From positions 1 to 28,042 of the forward strand of contig DAOTXK010000297.1 in the NCBI GenBank assembly GCA_034435395.1: a stretch of DNA of 28,042 bases. Direction: 5' to 3'. Every line of letters starts with the position of its first letter. Within the stretch, counting starts at the first letter, position 1. Positions 15,194 to 23,149 of the stretch are shown one piece after another. Under the pieces are notes generated by a model. That model did not search any database. It had not been told where the DNA came from and saw only the letters and a program-made list of their open reading frames with translations. A program made the translations under genes and the position numbers. The stretch comes from DAOTXK01 sp034435395 (lineage in GTDB: Bacteria > Chloroflexota > Anaerolineae > Aggregatilineales > Ch27).

Positions 15194-15915
15194 ATCTCAG
15201 CTTCGGTCCCGTCTGAGAAGGAAACTCTGCCCCACTGGCGCAGCTTATGGAGGATGCGATGGGCGGCGGCAGCCGCGCCCAGGCCGTTGTCGATGTTGAC
15301 CACGGTCACGCCCGGCGCGCAGCTATTTAACATGCCCAGCAACGCCGCCAGCCCCTGGAAACTCGCGCCGTAGCCCACGCTGGTCGGCACGGCAATAACC
15401 GGCGAAGCGACCAGGCCGCCCACTAGCGTCGGCAGCGCGCCCTCCATACCCGCCACCACGATCAGCACGTCGGCCCTGGCCAGCGCCTCGACGTGGGCCA
15501 GCAGGCGGTGCACGCCCGCCACGCCGACATCGTACAGCCGCTCCACGCCGTCGCCCAGGAAGTCCAGCACGCCCAACACCTCTTCGGCGACGGGCAGGTC
15601 GGAGGTGCCTGCCGCCACCACCATCGCCCGTCCCGCCGCCTGTCGAGGCATCTGGCCAGCCGTCAGCAGGCGGGAGGTCGCATCATAGCCAGCCTCCGGC
15701 AGGGCAGCGCGGACAGCGGCGGCATGATCCGCGTTGGCGCGGGCGGCCAGGGCGCAACCCTGCCGCTCCACCATGCGGACCATGATGGCCGCCACCTGAT
15801 CGGGCGTCTTGCTCTCGGCGTAAACGAATTCCGGCAGGCCCTGCCGGGCCAGGCGGTCGTGATCCAGGCGGGCGAAGTCACCCACCTGTTCGTAAGGGGG
15901 GCGATGGTCATCCAC
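15190..15915 (-). CDS. larB: Nickel-pincer cofactor biosynthesis protein LarB (NaAD carboxylase/hydrolase)
   Basis: 241 aa. LarB carboxylates the pyridinium ring of nicotinic acid adenine dinucleotide and hydrolyses the phosphoanhydride, the first step to the nickel-pincer cofactor. It belongs to the AIR-carboxylase-like (PurE-like) fold. Visible motifs are GLPEFVYAESKTP (26-38), AAGTSDLPVAEE (101-112), VAGMEGALPTLVGGL (154-168) and NSCAPGVTVVNIDNG (197-211). Cys199 in the last motif is the likely equivalent of the catalytic cysteine described for Lactobacillus LarB. The start is GTG 15915, overlapping the larE stop by 8 nt. Confidence 0.93.
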   Translation of the reverse strand: MDDHRPPYEQVGDFARLDHDRLARQGLPEFVYAESKTPDQVAAIMVRMVERQGCALAARANADHAAAVRAALPEAGYDATSRLLTAGQMPRQAAGRAMVVAAGTSDLPVAEEVLGVLDFLGDGVERLYDVGVAGVHRLLAHVEALARADVLIVVAGMEGALPTLVGGLVASPVIAVPTSVGYGASFQGLAALLGMLNSCAPGVTVVNIDNGLGAAAAAHRILHKLRQWGRVSFSDGTEAEI

Positions 15916-16768
15916 GACGGGTCAGTGCCTCATTGCCGCTGCCGCTGCGAAAGCCCTGCAAGTCCAGCGTGACGTACACATAGCCTGCCGCCTTGAGATC
16001 GGCCACGATGCGCTCCCGATGGGCGAGCACGGCGGGGAAATCTTCCGGCGGCACCTCGATGCGGGCCACGTCCTCATGGTGGCGCACCCGCAGCTGGCCC
16101 AGCCCCAGGGCGCGCAGGACACCCTCCGCCCGGTCGATCTGGACCAGAACTTCCGGCGTGATGGCCTGACCATAGGCCACGCGGCTGGAGAGACAGGCCA
16201 TGGCGGGCTTGTTCCAGTTGCTGAGGCCCAGGTGGCGGGCCAGCATCCGCACCTCGGTTTTGGTGAATCCAGCCTCTTGAAGCGGGCTGCGCACGCCGCG
16301 CTCGCGCCCCGCCTGCCGACCGGGCCGGTGATCGCCCCCATCGTCGACGTTGGAACCGTCCACGATTACGTCGAAACGGCCTGCCTCGGCCAGCTCACAT
16401 AACTCGTCGTACAGGTGCGTCTTGCAGAAATAACAGCGGTTGGCCGGGTTGGCCGCGTAACGCGGATCGTGCACCTCCTGCGTGCGCACCAGTTGATACG
16501 GCGCGCCGATCGCCTCCAGCAGGGCGATGGCCCCCGGTTGCTCGGCGGCGCTGTAGCTCTCGCTGATGGCCAGGACGGCCAGCATGTCGTCGCCCAGCAC
16601 ATCATGGGCGACCCTGACCACCAGGGTGCTGTCCACCCCGCCGGAATAGGCCACCAAAACGCGGCCCATCGCCGCCAGCAGCGATTGCAGGCGCTGGTAC
16701 TTCTCGGCCAGCGCGGGGGGCAGGTCCACCGCCGTGGAAATATCGATGTTCGCCAGTGAAATCACCAC
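15908..16768 (-). CDS. larE: Nickel-pincer cofactor sulfur-transferase LarE (three-cysteine type likely)
   Basis: 286 aa PP-loop ATP pyrophosphatase with the signature YSGGVDST (41-48). LarE adenylates the LarB product and transfers sulfur to form the dithiocarboxylate. Other conserved blocks are NRCYFCK (110-116), 'GSNVDD.GDHRPGRQA' (138-153), 'SPLQEAGFTK' (161-170) and KPAMACLSSR (187-196). Cys192 in the last block corresponds to the sacrificial cysteine of Lactobacillus LarE. Cys112 and Cys115 add a CxxC pair, which fits the class thought to hold an Fe-S cluster. The start is GTG 16768 with GGAGAG upstream. It is the first gene of the larEBC operon. Confidence 0.93.
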   Translation of the reverse strand: MVISLANIDISTAVDLPPALAEKYQRLQSLLAAMGRVLVAYSGGVDSTLVVRVAHDVLGDDMLAVLAISESYSAAEQPGAIALLEAIGAPYQLVRTQEVHDPRYAANPANRCYFCKTHLYDELCELAEAGRFDVIVDGSNVDDGGDHRPGRQAGRERGVRSPLQEAGFTKTEVRMLARHLGLSNWNKPAMACLSSRVAYGQAITPEVLVQIDRAEGVLRALGLGQLRVRHHEDVARIEVPPEDFPAVLAHRERIVADLKAAGYVYVTLDLQGFRSGSGNEALTRRG

Positions 16769-16792
16769 GTAGTACTCTCCAACTCACGCAGC

Positions 16793-16940
16793 AGTTACGC
16801 AGTTCCAGGTTGACCGTCCTATTTTTTTACCACAGAGATACGAAGTTCACGAAGAACACAAAGGTTTTTATAGATTTTCTTCGCGCTCTTGGTGTGCTTT
16901 GTGCCCTTCATGGTAAATGACTCCGGCCAACTGCGTAACT
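16793..16940. repeat. Nested inverted-repeat (MITE-like) element, with notes on the 421-bp gap 16769-17189
   Basis: The outer 12-bp arms AGTTACGCAGTT (16793-16804) and AACTGCGTAACT (16929-16940) are exact reverse complements. Inside, TTTACCA (16826-16832) pairs with TGGTAAA (16911-16917), and the purine-rich 'CACAGAG..ACGAAG' run is imperfectly complementary to the right half. Terms of this kind (CCACAGAG.../...TTTGTGG) recur as dispersed palindromes in several environmental phyla, from memory. No reading frame is evident inside. The rest of the gap, 16941-17189, shows nothing I can name. The element lies upstream of larE and of the divergent peptidase gene. Confidence 0.55.
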
Positions 16941-17189
16941 CCTGTCACCAATAGAAATCCATTTCCGGCCCCGCGATTATAACGGGTATTCCCTCGCTGC
17001 CAAGCCGGGGGAATCGGCCCTCCGGCCGTTCAAACAGGTAACGTGCGAGGAAGCAGGTTTCCGGCGCGCCATCAGGTCGCCAAAAGGCGGGAACGGTGGT
17101 ACCATTGGCGATAAATTCCAGAGCGGACTTATCGGCATTCGTGTCACGACAAGGGGGGACATCGTCGAGCAGAGCGGGGAGCCAGTCCC

Positions 17190-19382
17190 ATGAACGGCAG
17201 CAAATGGCTCTTGTCCTGGGTAGTCGTCCTGGCAGCCACCCTCATCACCGGGACCGCCTCCGCGCAGGGTGACCGCCGTGATGCCGAGCGTACCCTGCAC
17301 CTCCTGGAAAATACCGCCATACCCGTCCGCGACGCCATCGACCTGGCCGGCCGGCTGAGCGGGGTGGCCGGAGCGGCGGCCATCACCGTGCCGCCCGCCC
17401 CCGCCTACCAGATCGGGGATCGAGCGACCTTCACCGTCAGCAACAGCGACGAAGAGCGCCACTTTGTGATCGAGGCCTGCCTGGCGGCAGCAGCGCCGGG
17501 CGTTTACCTGTGGGTGGAGGATGGCATCGCCTACGACCCGGAGCGGCTCGCCCAGATCGCCGCCACGCTGGACAGCGCGCTCTTCCCCCGAATCCGCGCC
17601 CTTTTCGGGCAGGAGCCTAACCCCGGCATCGACCACGATCCACACATCTACATCCTCCACGCCACCCACCTCGGCGAGACCATCGGCGGCTACTTCAACG
17701 ACGCCAGCACCTACCCGCAACCGATCATCAGCACCAGCAATGAGCACGAGATGTTCGTGATCGCGGTGGATAACGTGCCTGTCGACAGCCCATCCTATTT
17801 TTATGTGCTGGCTCACGAGTTCGTCCACATGATCCAGCACCACGAAGACCTCAACGAAGAGACCTGGGTGATCGAAGGCATGGCCGAACTGGGCGCTTTC
17901 CTGACCGTCACGCCGCAGACTTTCTCCATCCAGAGTTATCTGGCCAACCCCACCGTGCAACTCAACGCCTGGGACATCGACCAGGCCAGTCCGTACTACG
18001 GGGCGGCCTCCTTGTTCTTCACCTACCTGGTCGAACGATTTGGCCCGGACTTCGTGCTGACCCATTCGCGGGAGCCAGCCGACGGCATCACCGGCATCAA
18101 CCACGCCCTGGCTGCCATCCAGGCGTCCGATCCCGTCACCGACCAGCCGATCACGTTCGCCGATGTGTTCGCGGACTGGCTGGTCGCCAACCTGGTGGAT
18201 ACGCCGACTATAGGCGACGGCCGCTATGATTACCGGCTGATCGACCTGGCTGGATTTCGGGCGTCCCTCTCCGGCTCGGTTGACCGTTACCCGGCCTCGA
18301 CCCCGGAGCAGACCATCAACCAGCATGGGGCCCATTACATCCGCCTGGGGAGCGATACCCCGCGCCCGCTGACCGTGACTTTCCAGGGTAACCAGGCGGT
18401 GCGGGTGGTGCCGACGGACGCGCCCAGCGGCGACCATTTTTACTGGGCCAACCGCTCCGATCAGAGCAATCCCCGGCTGACCCGCGCCTTCGACCTGAGC
18501 GCGGTCGACCGGGCCACCCTGCGCTTCGCCTCCTGGTTCGAGATGACATCCTTCTGGGATTACGGCTACCTGAGCATCTCCACCGATGGCGGCCTGACCT
18601 GGACGGTGCTGGAAACGCCCGCCACCACCCGCGAGAACCCCAACAACCGGGCTTTCGCCGCGGGCATCACGGGCTTCAGCAGTGGGGGCACGGCGACGCG
18701 CCCGGCCCCGTTTATAGGCATCAACTATGACCCCGGCACCGGCATGATCACCGCCCTGGTTCCCGAAAGCGGCGCGGCAAGGGCGGGCCTGCTGCCTGGC
18801 GACATCCTGCTCGCCATCGATGGAGTCCCCTTCCCCCCCACCCAACTGGTGCAGCGCCTGAACGAATACGCCGTGGGCGATACCGCCATCTTCACCGTGA
18901 ACCGGGGCGGCGAGCCGCTGGAGGTGCCGGTCACGCTGGGAGCGCACCCTGAGCGGGTGCTCCTGCCCAAGGCGGACTGGATCACGGAGGAGGTCGACCT
19001 GACGCCCTTCGTCGGCGGCGAGGCGCTGGTGCGCTTTGAGTATGTGACCGACCAGGCCTTCACCCGCAACGGCTGGGTGCTGGACGATATCAGCATCCCG
19101 GAGATCGGCTACTTCGATGATGCCGAGGACGACTCCGGCGGCTGGAACATGGAAGGCTGGGTGCGAATCGGGAACTTCCTGCCTCAGCATTTCCTGATCG
19201 AGGTCGTGGAAAGCGGCCCACCGCTGCGCGTCCGGCGGCTGCTGATGCCGGGCGGGGGCACGGCGGGCCAATGGACGGTGGAGGTTGGCCCGGATTCCCC
19301 TGCCGTGCTGATCATCAGCGGCATGACTCCCTACACCACCCAACCGGCGACCTACCGCCTGTTGATCGAAGCCGCGGGATAA
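17190..19382 (+). CDS. Secreted zinc-type peptidase (immune inhibitor A/M6-like) with PDZ domain
   Basis: 730 aa. A signal peptide (1-25, cleavage after ASA) sends it out of the cell. The catalytic motif is HEFVHMIQH (His209, Glu210, His213), followed by EGMAE (229-233) as candidate third zinc ligand, in the gluzincin-like HExxH plus distal Glu pattern. From ~434 to ~500 a beta-sandwich resembling the C-terminal domain of immune inhibitor A begins ('SISTDGGLTW'). A PDZ domain (about 507-585, with 'ESGAARAGLLPGDILLAIDGVP') then appears within it, and the sandwich resumes at ~597 ('GWVLDDISIPE'). ATG 17190 has GGGGAG upstream. It stands alone. Substrate unknown; degradation of extracellular protein is inferred. 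Confidence 0.82.
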   Translation: MNGSKWLLSWVVVLAATLITGTASAQGDRRDAERTLHLLENTAIPVRDAIDLAGRLSGVAGAAAITVPPAPAYQIGDRATFTVSNSDEERHFVIEACLAAAAPGVYLWVEDGIAYDPERLAQIAATLDSALFPRIRALFGQEPNPGIDHDPHIYILHATHLGETIGGYFNDASTYPQPIISTSNEHEMFVIAVDNVPVDSPSYFYVLAHEFVHMIQHHEDLNEETWVIEGMAELGAFLTVTPQTFSIQSYLANPTVQLNAWDIDQASPYYGAASLFFTYLVERFGPDFVLTHSREPADGITGINHALAAIQASDPVTDQPITFADVFADWLVANLVDTPTIGDGRYDYRLIDLAGFRASLSGSVDRYPASTPEQTINQHGAHYIRLGSDTPRPLTVTFQGNQAVRVVPTDAPSGDHFYWANRSDQSNPRLTRAFDLSAVDRATLRFASWFEMTSFWDYGYLSISTDGGLTWTVLETPATTRENPNNRAFAAGITGFSSGGTATRPAPFIGINYDPGTGMITALVPESGAARAGLLPGDILLAIDGVPFPPTQLVQRLNEYAVGDTAIFTVNRGGEPLEVPVTLGAHPERVLLPKADWITEEVDLTPFVGGEALVRFEYVTDQAFTRNGWVLDDISIPEIGYFDDAEDDSGGWNMEGWVRIGNFLPQHFLIEVVESGPPLRVRRLLMPGGGTAGQWTVEVGPDSPAVLIISGMTPYTTQPATYRLLIEAAG

Positions 19383-19532
19383 CGTCCGCATGGCCCGGCA
19401 ACCCGCGGAAGCGTTGAGCGAAATGCCCCCTGTCCGATGATTGCCCGGCAAGCGTCAGGCGCGGGTCAGGCACGGCGCAGCGGGCTGTGGTCTACTGGGG
19501 CAGGTCGAATCACCACCACGAGGGGATGATCG

Positions 19533-19886
19533 GTGTCTGCGCCAATGAAACCGAAGAACGACGAATCGGATACGCTGGCGGAGGCCTACTGGTTGGGGAA
19601 ACTGGACCCGGAGGCCGACGCCGCCGACGCGCCAGACGATGCCAGACCGGCGGACGTGCTGGGCGACTTCCTGCGAGAACTCCAGACCCGGCACCTGGTT
19701 ATCCGCTGCCGCCGACAGACCATCGATCTGCCGTTGTTCGTGGCCCTCATCATCGGCGTGGCCGTGCCTCAGGCGGCGGGTCTGGTGGTCATGGGAGCCT
19801 TGTTCGGCTGGTGGCGGGTGAGCCTCACCCAGGCCAGAGTGGACAACACGGCAGATCACCCGACCAAGAGGAAATTCAGCCTGTAA
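19533..19886 (+). CDS. Small DUF4342-like membrane-associated protein
   Basis: 117 aa from GTG 19533 (GAGGGG 7 nt upstream; ATG 19545 is the alternative). The acidic, disordered N-terminal half (~1-45) is followed by 'LRELQTRHLVIRCRRQTIDLPL' and a hydrophobic stretch (~68-94). This combination resembles DUF4342, in which a short basic 'RRIIIK...G' strand precedes a hydrophobic hairpin. The match is by memory of the pattern and is weak. Function unknown. It is between the peptidase gene and the convergent DUF3352 gene. Confidence 0.55.
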   Translation: MSAPMKPKNDESDTLAEAYWLGKLDPEADAADAPDDARPADVLGDFLRELQTRHLVIRCRRQTIDLPLFVALIIGVAVPQAAGLVVMGALFGWWRVSLTQARVDNTADHPTKRKFSL

Positions 19887-19923
19887 GCTGCCGCCCGCGA
19901 CTGGCCCCGGCGAGAACACCAGC

Positions 19924-19959
19924 GGGGCGGCGCTCAGGGGAAGGTCCTGCTGCCGCCCC
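19924..19959. terminator. GC-rich hairpin between convergent genes, possible terminator
   Basis: GGGGCGGC (19924-19931) is an exact inverted repeat of GCCGCCCC (19952-19959) with a 20-nt loop, between the + gene ending at 19886 and the - gene ending at 19986. There is no T-run, so it would act as a pausing or stabilising hairpin rather than a classical terminator. Confidence 0.35.
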
Positions 19960-19985
19960 ATGTCGCATCCGGCGATCGGGCGCGT

Positions 19986-21869
19986 TTACTCCAGCGCCAG
20001 GGCGATGGTGGCGCGGGCCAGGCTGGTGCCGTCGTCCAGCACAGCCGTGCTGATCGTCAGGTTCTCGATGAGGCTGAGCGCGTCCAGGACCTGCGCCCGT
20101 GGGCCGCGCATGGTGGCGAACATCCGCCGCTGCTGCTCTTCCCGCTGGCGCTGGCGTTCGGCGCGCTCTTCCGGGGTCGGCGTGGAGGGGGTGGGCGACT
20201 CCAGGCTCTCCAAGATCTCCTCAAAGACATCGCCCATCGTCGGGCCGACCATGGTCAGGATCACCAGGTCGGCCAGGACATCCACGCCCTCGTTAGACAC
20301 ATACCAGACCGAGGTCGGGCCGGGCAGCAGGTACTCGCTGGCGGCGGCGAAGCCTGGCGTCCTCCTCAGGCCATCCCCCGGGACGAGGGCCGCCGTCACC
20401 GCGCCGCGCGTGCCGATGGCCAGCACGTCGCCGCTCACCCCGATCAGGATGTCCAGCGACTCCAGCGCCACTTCCGCCTCCTCAACAGGGAAGTGGAGCA
20501 CCAGGGCGTTCCCGTCGCCGATGGCTTCCTGCGTGACCGTCGCCTGGACATCGGGCGCGTCCGCCAGCAGGGCGGGCAGGGTATCGGAAAGCTGGGCGAA
20601 CACGTTCCGCGCGGCAGCGGGATCGGTCGCTTCCACCACGAAGCCGAAGTCAACGGGCAGCGTCTCCAGGGCCATGGCGGCCACCGGGTCGTCGTAGATG
20701 CGGTCGAAAAACGCCCGGTCACCGCTCAGGAACAGCGCGAAGTCGCCCGTCATCCAGGACAGCACGTCCTCCTCCAGATCGAGGCCCAGCGCCCCTTTGA
20801 TGGCCAGCATCACGAAGTTGAGACCGGAGTCAAATTCATCCGGGTCGTCCCCCTGCATCTCGGCAATGGCGCGGATGTTTTGTAGCAGCGCCTGGTAGCC
20901 GCTCCACAGGTCCGTGGCGTGGATCACGTACTGGGCCTCGGCTGGTATGTGGCGGGCAAAGGCGAAGTCCACCGGCGTGGTGGAGGGGAGCGTCAGCCCG
21001 GCCCCGGCCATCGCCTCCAGGTCCATTTGGACAGCAACGTCCATCGTCAGCACGCGCCCATCCAGCGTGGTGAAGCCGATGGCCACGTCGCTGGGAGCGG
21101 CCCCGGCCAGCGCGTTCAGCCGCTGGGCCCGGCCCACCAGCCCTCTGAGTTCGCGTCTCTGGGCAGCGGCGATGACGGTTCCCTCGACATACACCAGGAC
21201 GTTGTAGGCATCCTCTGGCAGCGGCTGGAAAGCGCCGGTAAACGCTTCGTCCTCGGCCAGGGTGGAGGCAAAACCAGACACCATCACCTCCACCGGCACA
21301 AAGATGGGCATCAATGCCACACTATCGCCGACCATGATGACGCCCTCTTCACCTTCGACAGTGCTCCGGAAAACGGTGTAACTGCCCGCTGTGGTCACCT
21401 CAACGCGCCCCCCGGCCACCCTCTCGATGAACGCTTCCAGGGCGGCCCGGTCGGTGACGGCGACGGCGAAGATGACCGGCACATCCTCGTCATTGGACGG
21501 GTCGTCATCGAATTGGGTGTCCAGCGATACCACGCCCAGCGCCGCAGTGTCACCCAGCCAGTTACGGACGGCGCTCTGGAAGGTGCCGCCGGGCATCAGG
21601 TCGCCGATACCCGCGTCCAGCGCCGCTCGGAGGCTGAATGGGCCGGGGGACGCCGCTGGCGGCAGCCGGTTGATGATCGCCCCAATCAGGCCATCCAGTT
21701 CGCCAATGAAGGCGTCATCCGTCCGCACCCCCACGTACAGGGCCGTGTCAGCGGGCATGTAGGCGGCCAGCGCCATCAGATCCGCCACGGGCACCGCCGC
21801 CAGGGCTGGCAGCGGCAGCGCCCCCACCAGTAAAACGACCATCAGCAACAAAACGGTGGCTGTTCTCAT
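19986..21869 (-). CDS. Exported DUF3352-like protein
   Basis: 627 aa from ATG 21869 (AAAGGTG upstream). A clear signal peptide covers ~1-25 (hydrophobic 'VLLLMVVLLVGALPLPALAA'). The mature part repeats the pattern '(P)ADTALYVGVRTDDA' and 'PVDFGFVVEATDPAAARNVFAQL', which is typical of DUF3352 proteins; they are widespread in Chloroflexota and cyanobacteria and functionally uncharacterised. The C-terminus carries a Glu/Arg/Gln-rich charged segment ('EERAERQRQREEQQRR') before the last ~40 residues. No membrane anchor is seen after the signal, so it is secreted or periplasm-equivalent. I call the family with moderate confidence. Confidence 0.75.
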   Translation of the reverse strand: MRTATVLLLMVVLLVGALPLPALAAVPVADLMALAAYMPADTALYVGVRTDDAFIGELDGLIGAIINRLPPAASPGPFSLRAALDAGIGDLMPGGTFQSAVRNWLGDTAALGVVSLDTQFDDDPSNDEDVPVIFAVAVTDRAALEAFIERVAGGRVEVTTAGSYTVFRSTVEGEEGVIMVGDSVALMPIFVPVEVMVSGFASTLAEDEAFTGAFQPLPEDAYNVLVYVEGTVIAAAQRRELRGLVGRAQRLNALAGAAPSDVAIGFTTLDGRVLTMDVAVQMDLEAMAGAGLTLPSTTPVDFAFARHIPAEAQYVIHATDLWSGYQALLQNIRAIAEMQGDDPDEFDSGLNFVMLAIKGALGLDLEEDVLSWMTGDFALFLSGDRAFFDRIYDDPVAAMALETLPVDFGFVVEATDPAAARNVFAQLSDTLPALLADAPDVQATVTQEAIGDGNALVLHFPVEEAEVALESLDILIGVSGDVLAIGTRGAVTAALVPGDGLRRTPGFAAASEYLLPGPTSVWYVSNEGVDVLADLVILTMVGPTMGDVFEEILESLESPTPSTPTPEERAERQRQREEQQRRMFATMRGPRAQVLDALSLIENLTISTAVLDDGTSLARATIALALE

Positions 21870-22043
21870 GTGACACCTTTCGTTTGTGAGCAGATTGCCA
21901 GTTCCTATACTATACGGGCATTCGTAATTCCGCGCTGGTGAACGGCGCGGCCACAGCCAGCATCCGTCATGCCTGAAGATCGCCTGACGGCCGGCCTGTC
22001 GCATCAATGCCGATCATGGTTGGGATATTGGAACCTGCCATTG

Positions 22044-22072
22044 TTGAATGCAGCCGTAATAAACGCTAAACT
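22044..22072 (+). promoter_or_regulatory. Possible promoter for the DrHyd-like gene
   Basis: TTGAAT (22044-22049), a 17-nt spacer and TAAACT (22067-22072) lie in an AT-rich region 55 nt before the start at 22128. Each hexamer matches consensus in four of six bases. Confidence 0.3.
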
Positions 22073-22127
22073 ATAGAAGATACCTGCATTTTATCACAAG
22101 GTGGCGAGTCCGCTGGGGGGCGTAACG

Positions 22128-23057
22128 ATGGGCAAACCGGAGCCGAACAAAACCTGTTTTGTGATCGCCGTGGCCGGGCCGAGCAACAGCGATGTCCGGC
22201 GTCGGTCCGAGCGAGTTTTTAAGTACATCATCAAGCCAGCTGCGGAAGCCTACGGGTATACCTGCGTCCGGGCCGATCCGGCCGCCAAACCCGGTCTGGT
22301 CACCCCGGATACGATTTACCACCTGGTCAACGATCCGCTGGTCATCGTCGACCTGACCGACTACCATCCGGGCATGTTTTACCAGCTTGGCATCCGGCAC
22401 ATGGTCCGCAAGCCGGTGGCCCACGTCGTCCGTAAGGAGCAGGCGTTGCCATTGGAGCTGGCCGACGTGCAGACGATCCCCTACGATCTCAGCCTGGAGG
22501 GCGCGGAAGCCTGCAAAGAGGAACTGCTCGATTTCATCGACTACGTCGAGCGCAACCCTGACGACGTGGAGAACCCCATTTCGGCCAACGTCGAGCTGCG
22601 CGCCCTGCGCCGCAGCGATAACCCGGTGGAGCGCACCCACGCCCAGATCGTGGCCATGCTGCGCCGCCTCAACGCCAAGATCGACACCCTGACCCACGGC
22701 AGCGAAAAACCGGAACTGGACTTCACCGGCTTCGCCGAAGTCTGGGTGGACCTCAAAGCGCTGGAAGACATGCTTGATGTGGCGGAAGAGGAGTTGCTCA
22801 GCGCGTCACAGATCATGCGGGCGCGCAAGCTGGTGCAAAAGGTGCAGCGCACCCTGGGCGCGACCCTGGCCACCCTGGCCGAGCCGGCCTACGTCCGCTG
22901 GGAGGACCAGTTGTGGCGGCGGGAGCAGGGCGATGCGGAGGCGCTGGGCAAAGCGCTGGCCAACCTCTACAAAGTGACCACCCAACCGCTGGAGCCGCTG
23001 GACCCGGCCCTGATCGAAGCGGCGCTGGCCCGAAATAACGAACAGGGGGCGACCTGA
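22128..23057 (+). CDS. Deoxyribosyltransferase-like (DrHyd/TIR-like) protein with helical C-terminal domain
   Basis: 309 aa from ATG 22128 (a GGGGGG run lies upstream; the in-frame GTG at 22101 has no ribosome site). Residues ~9-120 show the pattern 'CFVIAVAGP... VFKYIIKPAAEAYGYTCVRAD... DTIYHLVNDPLVIVDLTDYHPGMFYQLGIRH'. It matches the nucleoside 2-deoxyribosyltransferase-like, TIR-related domain seen in many prokaryotic conflict proteins, where it cleaves nucleotide- or NAD-type N-glycosidic bonds. Residues ~120-195 are a helical spacer and ~200-309 an unrecognised all-alpha domain. The gene converges on a deoxynucleoside kinase-MazG gene 92 bp away. The enzymatic activity is inferred and the catalytic residue is not certain. 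Confidence 0.65.
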   Translation: MGKPEPNKTCFVIAVAGPSNSDVRRRSERVFKYIIKPAAEAYGYTCVRADPAAKPGLVTPDTIYHLVNDPLVIVDLTDYHPGMFYQLGIRHMVRKPVAHVVRKEQALPLELADVQTIPYDLSLEGAEACKEELLDFIDYVERNPDDVENPISANVELRALRRSDNPVERTHAQIVAMLRRLNAKIDTLTHGSEKPELDFTGFAEVWVDLKALEDMLDVAEEELLSASQIMRARKLVQKVQRTLGATLATLAEPAYVRWEDQLWRREQGDAEALGKALANLYKVTTQPLEPLDPALIEAALARNNEQGAT

Positions 23058-23149
23058 AACAATGGAGCCGACATCATCACGACGAATTTGACGGGGAACG
23101 GGGCGCTGCCCGGTCGCCCTGCCGTCGTTCTGGGCTGGGACGGGCTTGC

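Noticed and set aside
16977..19451. Very long minus-strand open frame (824 codons) opposite the secreted peptidase
   Set aside because: The sense frame has a signal peptide, HExxH and PDZ; the opposite frame is a high-GC mirror with no domain signature and a His/Arg/Gln/Gly-rich composition.
22101..22127. Upstream GTG start for the DrHyd-like gene
   Set aside because: No ribosome site precedes it; ATG 22128 is closer to the conserved domain.
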